Shown: positions 13,281 to 19,095 of the stretch, piece after piece
Layout: every line of letters begins with the position of its first letter
How positions within the stretch are numbered: the first letter of the stretch is position 1
Source: JBJXHB01 sp046160725
GTDB lineage: Bacteria; Pseudomonadota; Gammaproteobacteria; Burkholderiales; Burkholderiaceae_C
Reading direction: 5' to 3'
Assembly: GCA_046160725.1 (NCBI GenBank)
Contig: JBJXHB010000285.1
Span: forward strand, 1 to 19,932
Length of the DNA stretch: 19,932 nucleotides
Translations under genes and position numbers: made by a program
Notes under the pieces: generated by a model
The model's database searches: none
Told to the model about the DNA's origin: nothing
The model's input: the letters and a program-made list of their open reading frames with translations, nothing else

Positions 13281-15281
13281 ATGCTGCAACGCGTCATCCG
13301 GTTTGGGGTCAGCCAGACAGCGCGGTGGATTCAGGCGTTGCTGGTCCTGGCCATGGCCGCGTCGGTGCAGGCGGCAGACGACCCGCCCGGGCGTGTGGGC
13401 CGGCTGGTGGAAGTGCAGGGCACGGTCTGGATCTTCGACGTCCACCAAGGCGAGTGGACAGCCGCGCTCCACAACCGGCCGCTCACAGGCGGTGACCGCT
13501 TGTCTACCGATGCGGGCACGTTTGCCGAGTTGCGCATTGGCTCCACCACCGTCCGCCTGGACGGCGCGACCGACCTCGAGTTTCGCCGTCTGGACGATGA
13601 CCGGTTGTCGATGCAATTGCACCAGGGAACGCTGGCATTGCGGGTGCGTTCACCTGAAGTGGCGCGAGAGATCGAAGTTCTGACGGCCGAAGGTCGGCTG
13701 CTGCCGCAGCGCCCGGGCCACTATCGGGTCGAGCGACGCAACGACTCAACCCGTGCTGGCGCCTGGCAGGGCGCCTTGCAGTTTGATGCGCCCGACTCGG
13801 CACTGGATGTGCCGGCCGGTCGGCATGCCGAGTTCTGGCAACAGGGCCCGCGGCGGGAGACCCACTACAACTGGGTCGGCCAGGCCGGCGATGCCTTCAG
13901 CCAGTGGGTCGCGCGGGACGACCGCGTTGACGACACGGGCACATCCACCCGCTATGTCTCCACCGAGATGACCGGCTGGGAGGACCTTGACCGCCATGGT
14001 CAGTGGTCCAGCCATGTCGAGTACGGCGCGATCTGGTATCCGCGCTCGGTGGCCAACGGCTGGGCGCCCTATCGGCATGGCCAGTGGAAGTGGATCGCGC
14101 CTTGGGGCTGGACCTGGATCGACCACGCGCCCTGGGGTTTTGCGCCGTTCCACTATGGGCGCTGGGTGCATGTGGGTGGCCGCTGGTGCTGGGCACCCGG
14201 CGCGCGCGTGCCACGGCCGGTGTATGCACCGGCGTTGGTGGCTTTTGTCGGCCACAGCCCAGGCGTCAGCGTGTCGGTCCAGATGGGCGGGCCGGTCGTG
14301 GGCTGGGTCCCGCTCGCGCCCTGGGAGGCCTACCGGCCCTGGTATCACAGTGGACAGCGGCATGTGACCGTCATCAACCATCCGCACTTGCCGCCGCCGG
14401 GCCATCGGCGTGGCGACGATGGTCGCGAGCGCATCCCGGCCAACCCGGGCGGGCGGTCGCACCCCTGGGCCAACCAGCATGCCCCCGGTGCGCTGACCGT
14501 CGTGTCGACCGATGTCTTCAAGGGACACCGTTCGGTGGTGCCGGTACAACCCATCGATGCCCACCGGCATGGGTTGTCCAACCAGGCCTTGACGCCCATG
14601 ATGCAGGCACCTGCCGCGCCGCTGGTCGCGGCCGTGGCCGCACAGCCGCGCCCGGCGCCCGGCGTGATGCCGCAACGCGAGCGCATCCCTGTGCCGCAGG
14701 GTCGTGCCGGTCAGCCACCGGCGGTGCCGTCGGTGGTGCCGTCTGTAGTGCCGTCGCCGGTGGCCCAGCCGTCGGCCATGACGCCGGCGGCGCCGGCAAC
14801 CGTGGTAGCGCCACTTCCGATGGTCCGGCCCGAGGCCCCCCGCGTCCGGGATGAGGCTGAGCCCGTTCGTCCGACACCGCCGGTGCGGGCCGTGACCACG
14901 TTGCCTGGGCCCGCTGCCATCAGCCCTGCGCCGCCCGTAGTGCTGCGGCCGCCAGCGGCGCCGCCCGCCCCACACCAGGCCGCCACACCGCAGGCCGCAA
15001 CACCGCAGCCGATGGTGCCTCGGGCGTTGCCGCCAACGCCGCCCGTCCCGCCTCAGGCGGCGGCACCGCAGCCGGTGGCGCCCCGGACGTTGCCGCCGCC
15101 GGCACCCGCTGCGACGCCGCCCGCAACAGCCGCGCCGGTGCGCCCGACGCCTGCACCGCGAGACGACAAGGACGGCAAGGACCGCAAGCGCGACGACGAT
15201 GGCAAGGCCCGGGCCGAGCCGCCGGCGCGTGAACGTGCCGAGCCGCCGCGGGACCGCGGCCCACGAACCCAGCAGCAGTAG
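13281..15281 (+). CDS. secreted FecR-domain / DUF6600-type protein with Pro-rich tail
   Basis: The 666-residue product has a signal peptide (1-31, cleavage probably after SVQA). A FecR-like beta domain follows at about 38-150 (GRVGRLVEVQGTVWIF, LTGGDRLSTDAGTFAELRIG, LHQGTLALRV). Next is a Trp-rich segment at 232-305 with 13 tryptophans, of the DUF6600 kind (WYPRSVANGWAPYRHGQWKW). From about 430 to 620 it is low-complexity Pro/Ala/Val sequence with repeats, ending in a charged Asp/Lys/Arg tail. No membrane anchor is visible beyond the signal peptide, so it should be periplasmic or extracellular. There is no sigma factor or TonB receptor nearby, so classical iron-citrate signalling is unlikely; a role at the cell envelope is only a guess. 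Confidence 0.85.
   Translation: MLQRVIRFGVSQTARWIQALLVLAMAASVQAADDPPGRVGRLVEVQGTVWIFDVHQGEWTAALHNRPLTGGDRLSTDAGTFAELRIGSTTVRLDGATDLEFRRLDDDRLSMQLHQGTLALRVRSPEVAREIEVLTAEGRLLPQRPGHYRVERRNDSTRAGAWQGALQFDAPDSALDVPAGRHAEFWQQGPRRETHYNWVGQAGDAFSQWVARDDRVDDTGTSTRYVSTEMTGWEDLDRHGQWSSHVEYGAIWYPRSVANGWAPYRHGQWKWIAPWGWTWIDHAPWGFAPFHYGRWVHVGGRWCWAPGARVPRPVYAPALVAFVGHSPGVSVSVQMGGPVVGWVPLAPWEAYRPWYHSGQRHVTVINHPHLPPPGHRRGDDGRERIPANPGGRSHPWANQHAPGALTVVSTDVFKGHRSVVPVQPIDAHRHGLSNQALTPMMQAPAAPLVAAVAAQPRPAPGVMPQRERIPVPQGRAGQPPAVPSVVPSVVPSPVAQPSAMTPAAPATVVAPLPMVRPEAPRVRDEAEPVRPTPPVRAVTTLPGPAAISPAPPVVLRPPAAPPAPHQAATPQAATPQPMVPRALPPTPPVPPQAAAPQPVAPRTLPPPAPAATPPATAAPVRPTPAPRDDKDGKDRKRDDDGKARAEPPARERAEPPRDRGPRTQQQ
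13992..14231 (+). repeat. three tandem Trp-rich modules of about 26 codons
   Basis: Within the FecR-domain protein the motif (R/H)(H/Y)G(Q/R)W recurs at Trp242, Trp269 and Trp295, spacing 27 and 26 residues. In the first two copies it is followed by paired tryptophans and then GWAPY or WGFAPF; the third ends RWCWAPG. Copies span about 238-264, 265-290 and 291-317. DNA identity between copies is low, so this is an old protein-level repeat. Confidence 0.6.
14988..15035 (+). repeat. Pro-rich 16-residue repeat, copy 1
   Basis: The encoded PQAATPQPMVPRALPP is repeated with four changes at 15051-15098 in the tail of the same protein. Codons also differ, so the copies have diverged at the DNA level. 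Confidence 0.6.
15051..15098 (+). repeat. Pro-rich 16-residue repeat, copy 2
   Basis: The encoded PQAAAPQPVAPRTLPP is the second copy of the unit at 14988-15035, separated by a five-residue spacer (TPPVP). Confidence 0.6.
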
Positions 15282-15284
15282 GTC

Positions 15285-15307
15285 GCCGGCGCCGCGCAGG
15301 CGCCGGC
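15285..15307. terminator. GC-rich hairpin between convergent genes
   Basis: GCCGGCGCC and GGCGCCGGC form a perfect nine-pair stem around GCGCA. It lies in the 27-base gap between the FecR-domain gene (plus) and the esterase gene (minus). No T-run follows on either strand, so it may stall or protect transcript ends rather than act as a full intrinsic terminator. Confidence 0.55.
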
Positions 15308-15308
15308 A

Positions 15309-15965
15309 TCAGGGCCTGGTCAGCTGCGGCCGGAGTACCGCCCAGACGTTGTCCAGGATCTTGGGGTGCGCCTGCGCCACCGGATGGATGCGGTCAGCCT
15401 GGAACCACCTCTCGGCATCCGGCACATCGGCCACACCGGCCAGCAGAAAGGGCACCAGGGCCGCCTGGTGTGCCTTGGCCACATCGGCAAACAATGCCGC
15501 AAACTGCGTGCCGTAGTCACGCCCGTAGTTGGGCGGCACCTGCATGCCCGCGACCAACACACGTGCACCGGCGTGACGAGCCTCACCGGCCATTGCGTTC
15601 AGGTTGTCGCGGGTCATGGCCAGGGGCAACCCGCGCAGGGCATCGTTGCCGCCGAGCTCGATCACCACGTGGGTCGGCCGGTGCTGTTTCAGCAGCGCCG
15701 GCAGACGGGACCGGCCGCCGGATGTGGTGTCGCCGCTGATGCTGGCGTTGACCACCCGTGCATCGATCTTCTCGGCGCGCATTCGTTGCTCCAGCAGGGC
15801 GACCCAGCCCTGGCCGCGGCCGATGCCGTACTCGGCCGACAGGCTGTCGCCCACGACCAGCACCACATGCCGCGGGGTATTGCCCTTTGCCAGCGCGGGC
15901 GCAGCGAGCCAGAGGCTACAGTGCGCCAACAGCCAGGCACGACGCCGCCAACCATCCGGCGGCAT
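15309..15965 (-). CDS. tesA: SGNH-family arylesterase / acyl-CoA thioesterase I-like (TesA)
   Basis: TesA-type enzymes are periplasmic serine hydrolases acting on esters, thioesters and lysophospholipids. From the ATG at 15965 the protein has 218 residues with a signal peptide (RRRAWLLAHCSLWLAAPALA, cleavage after about 26). The SGNH blocks follow: GDSLS (nucleophile Ser41), SISGDTTSGG (Gly79), GGNDALRG (Asn107) and DRIHP (Asp191, His194). Upstream in-frame ATGs at 16001, 16013 and 16016 would lengthen the N-terminus unnaturally for a signal peptide; GGGAGAGG sits 12 bases before 15965. The gene is divergent from the ABC ATPase gene, as tesA is from ybbA in E. coli. Confidence 0.9.
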   Translation of the reverse strand: MPPDGWRRRAWLLAHCSLWLAAPALAKGNTPRHVVLVVGDSLSAEYGIGRGQGWVALLEQRMRAEKIDARVVNASISGDTTSGGRSRLPALLKQHRPTHVVIELGGNDALRGLPLAMTRDNLNAMAGEARHAGARVLVAGMQVPPNYGRDYGTQFAALFADVAKAHQAALVPFLLAGVADVPDAERWFQADRIHPVAQAHPKILDNVWAVLRPQLTRP

Positions 15966-15999
15966 TTGCGCTGCGGACCTCTCCCTGCGAATCGTCTTC

Positions 16000-16668
16000 A
16001 TGAGCCCATCCATCATCGAGGTCGATCATGTCACCCGCCAGGTGACCGATTCGACCGGCACGCTGACGATTCTCCACGACATCGATTTCCGCCTCGCGGC
16101 GCGCGAGTCGACGGCCATTGTTGGCGCGTCGGGATCCGGCAAGAGCACTTTGCTGGCCATCATCGCCGGCCTGGACTTGCCGACCTCCGGCACGGTACGC
16201 CTGGACGGCGTCGACCTGTTCGCGCTGGACGAGGACGCACGGGCCGCGGCACGGGCGCGTCGCGTCGGCTTTGTGTTCCAGAGCTTCCAACTGCTGCCCA
16301 ACCTGAGCGCACTGGAAAACGTCATGCTGCCGCTGGAGCTGCAGGGCCGCGCCGATGCGCGCGACAAGGCTGCGGCCATGCTGCAGCGGGTCGGGCTGGC
16401 CGAGCGCCTGCGCCACTACCCGCGCACGTTGTCCGGCGGCGAGCAGCAGCGGGTGGCCCTGGCACGCGCCTTCGTGGTCGAGCCGGCCGTTCTACTGGCC
16501 GATGAGCCGACCGGCAGCCTTGACTTCGCCACGGGCGAGCGGGTGATGGACCTGATGTTCGAGATGAATCGCGACAGCGGCACGACCCTGGTCCTGGTCA
16601 CCCACGACCGGGCGATCGCGCAGCGCTGCGACCGGCAGTTGCGTATCGAAGCGGGCCGTCTGGTCTGA
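16000..16668 (+). CDS. ybbA: ABC transporter ATP-binding protein (YbbA/LolD-like)
   Basis: The 222-residue ATPase has Walker A GASGSGKST (42-50), Q-loop Gln94 in FVFQSFQLLP, signature LSGGEQQR (144-151), Walker B VLLADEP (164-170) and the switch His202 in VTHD. FVFQSFQLLPNLSALENVMLP is typical of the MacB/LolD/YbbA group, which work with FtsX-like permeases on lipoproteins or envelope substrates. The start MSPSIIEVDHV fits the family, but no Shine-Dalgarno is seen. The next gene is convergent and unrelated, so no permease partner is encoded here; in E. coli ybbA is followed by ybbP. The naming rests on sequence type and the divergent tesA neighbour. Confidence 0.88.
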   Translation: MSPSIIEVDHVTRQVTDSTGTLTILHDIDFRLAARESTAIVGASGSGKSTLLAIIAGLDLPTSGTVRLDGVDLFALDEDARAAARARRVGFVFQSFQLLPNLSALENVMLPLELQGRADARDKAAAMLQRVGLAERLRHYPRTLSGGEQQRVALARAFVVEPAVLLADEPTGSLDFATGERVMDLMFEMNRDSGTTLVLVTHDRAIAQRCDRQLRIEAGRLV

Positions 16669-16694
16669 GCGTGCCCCGGGTGGCACCAGCAAAG

Positions 16695-16715
16695 AGGGGC
16701 GCCGCAGGCGCCCCT
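16695..16715. terminator. bidirectional terminator between the ABC ATPase gene and the PPIase gene
   Basis: AGGGGCGCC and GGCGCCCCT form a nine-pair stem with loop GCA. On the plus strand the stem is followed by ATTCA; on the minus strand it is followed by CTTT. It lies between two convergent stop codons (16668 and 16762), where a shared terminator is expected. The T-tracts are short on both sides. Confidence 0.65.
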
Positions 16716-16761
16716 ATTCAATGCCAGCCCACGACGCTTTCGTGGTCGGCACCAGTTATCG

Positions 16762-17562
16762 TTACTGGGCGAACTTGAAGTCCGTTTTGGCCGCCTTGCG
16801 GACGTCCTCCTGGAACTTCTGCAGCTTGGTCTGTTCCAGCCGTTGGACGATCTGGGCCTTCACCGACTCGAAGTCCGGGAACTGCGCCTCGCGCGTGTCC
16901 TCCAGCTTGATGATGTGGAAGCCGAACTGGCTCTTCACCGGGGCCTCGGTCATCTCGCCCTTCTTCAGCTTCTGCATCGCCTGGGTGAACTCCGGCACAT
17001 AGGCATCAGCCTTGGCATAGTCCAGGTCGCCGCCGTTCTGGCCGGAGCCCGGGTCCTTGGAGTGCTTCTTGGCCAGCTCCTCGAAGCTGCCGCCGGCCTT
17101 GATCTGGGCGATGAGCTTCTTGGCCTCGTCCTCGGCCTCGACCAGGATATGGCGGGCGCGGTATTCGGTGCCAGTGGCCTGACCCTTGAACTTGTCGTAC
17201 TCGACCTTGGCCTCGGCATCGGTCACCTTGTTCTTGACCCGATAGTCCTCGAACAGCAACTGCACCAGCGTGCTTTGGCGCGCCAGTTCCATGCGTGACT
17301 TGTAGTCGGCGCTGGCCGCCAGGCCCCGCTTTTCGGCTTCCTGCGTGAAGATCTCGAACAGCACCGCTCGCTCCTTGAGCTGGGCTTCCTGCTCGGCGCT
17401 GACCTTCTGGCCGCTGCGCTCGGCCTGCTTGATCATCGGCTCGATGCGCGACTTGGGCACCGGCTTGCTGTTGACGACGGCGATGTTCTGCGCGGACACC
17501 GGCAAGGCCAGGGCAAGGACGGCAACGGCGACGGCGCGCGCGGCAAGGGTCTGGACGTTCAT
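16762..17562 (-). CDS. periplasmic parvulin-type peptidyl-prolyl cis-trans isomerase (PpiC/SurA-like)
   Basis: This class isomerises prolyl bonds and helps fold envelope proteins. The 266-residue product has a signal peptide (1-24, cleavage after LPVSA). A helical N-terminal chaperone-like region runs to about 130. The parvulin domain follows (about 132-222): ARHILV, KKHSKDPGSGQNGGDLDY, FTQAMQKLKKGEM and the closing SQFGFHIIKLED. A helical tail ends in KTDFKFAQ. The ATG at 17562 was chosen for the signal peptide, with GAAAGG 12 bases upstream. It is the last gene of the minus-strand cluster, 55 bases after the BolA-like gene. Lysine content is higher than in its neighbours, as is common for these proteins. 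Confidence 0.92.
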   Translation of the reverse strand: MNVQTLAARAVAVAVLALALPVSAQNIAVVNSKPVPKSRIEPMIKQAERSGQKVSAEQEAQLKERAVLFEIFTQEAEKRGLAASADYKSRMELARQSTLVQLLFEDYRVKNKVTDAEAKVEYDKFKGQATGTEYRARHILVEAEDEAKKLIAQIKAGGSFEELAKKHSKDPGSGQNGGDLDYAKADAYVPEFTQAMQKLKKGEMTEAPVKSQFGFHIIKLEDTREAQFPDFESVKAQIVQRLEQTKLQKFQEDVRKAAKTDFKFAQ

Positions 17563-17617
17563 GGGCGTAAGAAACCTTTCAGGGAGGGGCGGGCCGACGG
17601 ATGGGCCTTGGGATCTG

Positions 17618-17944
17618 CTACGGCTGTGGAGCCTGGCCGGACGATCCAGCCGGAGCTGCCGCGGTGGTTTCATCGGGGGCGCTGGTGTGCAAGGCCAGCG
17701 CGTGGATGCCGTTGCGCATCAGGGGGGCCAGGGCATCATACACAAGGCGATGACGGGCCACACGGCCCAGCCCGGTGAAGCGCGCGGCCACGATTCGGAC
17801 CGAGAAGTGCCGGCCTTCCCGCGCGCCGGCATGGCCGGCATGCGCCGCGCTGTCGTCCTGGACGGTGATGGCATCGACGGGTGCCAAGGCCGCACGCAGG
17901 CAGTCTTCGATTTGGCGAGCCGTCACGGCCTGGGGGGCGGTCAA
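17618..17944 (-). CDS. BolA-family protein
   Basis: BolA proteins pair with monothiol glutaredoxins and handle iron-sulfur clusters or act in envelope and stress regulation. The product (108 residues from the TTG) shows the family core DDSAAHAGHAGAREGRHFSV (31-50), then RFTGLGRVARHRLVYDALAPLM and HALALHTSAP. An Ala/Gly/Pro tail of about 20 residues follows. TTG at 17944 was chosen because AAGGAG lies 5 bases upstream and the codon overlaps the yciB stop (TTGA); GTG at 17926 gives 102 residues but has no Shine-Dalgarno. The long open frame running upstream to 19174 in this phase is a GC artefact. It is probably co-translated with yciB. Confidence 0.87.
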   Translation of the reverse strand: MTAPQAVTARQIEDCLRAALAPVDAITVQDDSAAHAGHAGAREGRHFSVRIVAARFTGLGRVARHRLVYDALAPLMRNGIHALALHTSAPDETTAAAPAGSSGQAPQP

Positions 17945-18573
17945 GGCGTCTCCTTGGGCTCGTCCTTCAGGTATCGGCCCAGGTACAGGCCCTGGCCCAC
18001 CGTGAACACCAGGACGAGGCCCAGCACGCCGAAGAGCTTGAAGTTGACCCAGGTGTCGGTGGAGAAGGTATAGGCCACCCAGATGTTCAACAGGCCCATC
18101 AGCCCGAAGAATATGACCCAGGCCAGGTTCAGGCGCGCCCAAACCTCTGGCGGCAAGGCCAACTGCTCGCCCATCAGCATCTTGAGCAGGTTTCGGCCGA
18201 AGAACGCATGGCTGATCCAGAACGCCAGCCCCATCGCCCAGTACAGCGCGCTGGGCTTCCACTTGATGAAGGTCTCGCTGTGAAACCAAACGGTCAGTCC
18301 GCCCAGCACGACGACCAGGGTCAGGCTGACCCACAGCATGAAGTCGACCTTGCGCCCACGCAGTTTCAGGAAAGCAACCTGCGCCACCGTGGCGACCACG
18401 ACCACCACCGTGCCCAGCAGCACCGGCGCGACCTCGCCGCTGACCTGTCCGCCCGAGGTCAGCCAGCCCAGGTGACGGGTCGCGAAGTCGGCAGCCCACT
18501 CCTTGTTCGAGTCCGCGTACTTGAACGTGACAAAGAACAGGATGATGGGCAGGAAATCCAGCAGCAGCTTCAT
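17941..18573 (-). CDS. yciB: inner-membrane septation protein A (YciB/IspZ family)
   Basis: YciB is a small inner-membrane protein linked to septation and envelope synthesis. The 210-residue protein opens MKLLLDFLPIILFFVTFKYA, the family's hallmark. It has about five hydrophobic segments, including APVLLGTVVVVVATVAQVAF, FMLWVSLTLVVVLGGLTVWF and LAWVIFFGLMGLLNIWVAY. Conserved loops are HSETFIKWKPS and the stretch WVNFKLFGVLGL. The ATG at 18573 matches the family start; earlier codons back to 18603 are not needed. It lies 78 bases after msrB and overlaps the BolA-like start. Confidence 0.94.
   Translation of the reverse strand: MKLLLDFLPIILFFVTFKYADSNKEWAADFATRHLGWLTSGGQVSGEVAPVLLGTVVVVVATVAQVAFLKLRGRKVDFMLWVSLTLVVVLGGLTVWFHSETFIKWKPSALYWAMGLAFWISHAFFGRNLLKMLMGEQLALPPEVWARLNLAWVIFFGLMGLLNIWVAYTFSTDTWVNFKLFGVLGLVLVFTVGQGLYLGRYLKDEPKETP
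17950..17955 (-). promoter_or_regulatory. ribosome binding site of the BolA-like gene
   Basis: AAGGAG on the minus strand, inside the last codons of yciB, is 5 bases before the TTG at 17944 and decides that non-ATG start. Confidence 0.6.
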
Positions 18574-18596
18574 GCGGAGCAGGGCCCTTGACAGGG

Positions 18597-18609
18597 CCGT
18601 CAATGACGG
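18597..18609. repeat. 13-bp inverted repeat upstream of yciB
   Basis: CCGTCA-A-TGACGG is a perfect six-base inverted repeat around one base, in the 78-base msrB-yciB gap. It could be an operator half-site pair or a small hairpin, or chance. Confidence 0.35.
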
Positions 18610-18651
18610 GCGGCGGCAGTGTAGGCGCCCGGCTTGGTCGATGGGGCGGCG

Positions 18652-19095
18652 TCAGCCGCGCGGCGTGAAGTCGATGGCGGCCGAGTTGATGCAGAAGCGC
18701 TCGCCGGTCGGCTCCGGCCCGTCGTCGAAGACATGGCCCAGGTGCGAGCCGCAGGCCGCACAACGCACCTCCACGCGGGTCATGCCCAGGCTGCTGTCGA
18801 CCAGCCTTTCGATCCGCGCCGGGTCGATGGCCTCCCACCAGCTGGGCCAGCCGCAGCCGGCGTCGAACTTGGTGCCGGCCTCGAACAGCACCGCTTGGCA
18901 GCCCACGCAGTGGTAGCTGCCGTCGGCCCAGTGGTCCCAATACTTGCCGGTATAGGCGCGCTCGGTCGCCGCCTGGCGCGCCACGGCGTATTGCACCGTG
19001 TCCAGCTGGGCGCGCCATTCGGTGTCGGTCTTGCGGACCGGATAGCGCGGATCGTCCATCGCAGGGTGGGGGTCGTCGTGTTGATTTGGGCTCAT
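18652..19095 (-). CDS. msrB: peptide-methionine (R)-S-oxide reductase
   Basis: MsrB reduces methionine-R-sulfoxide in proteins. The 147-residue protein carries both zinc CxxC pairs (Cys63/Cys66 in CVGC and Cys112/Cys115 in CAAC). The catalytic Cys135 is in RFCINSAAIDF, and Cys81 in DAGCGWPSWW lies where many MsrBs hold the resolving cysteine. There is no signal peptide, so it is cytoplasmic. The ATG at 19095 overlaps the selO stop by four bases (ATGA), a sign of coupled translation; an internal ATG at residue 13 is a less likely start. Confidence 0.95.
   Translation of the reverse strand: MSPNQHDDPHPAMDDPRYPVRKTDTEWRAQLDTVQYAVARQAATERAYTGKYWDHWADGSYHCVGCQAVLFEAGTKFDAGCGWPSWWEAIDPARIERLVDSSLGMTRVEVRCAACGSHLGHVFDDGPEPTGERFCINSAAIDFTPRG

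Noticed and set aside
13746..14975. 409-codon minus-strand open frame opposite the FecR-domain gene
   Set aside because: Low-complexity Arg/His/Gly-rich product without ribosome site or family signal; it mirrors the Pro/Ala-rich coding strand.
15954..15967. Shared 13-mer TCCGGCGGCATTT near the tesA start and in the smc terminator
   Set aside because: In 20 kb of high-GC DNA a few 13-base matches are expected by chance, and the second site is coding sequence without a T-run.
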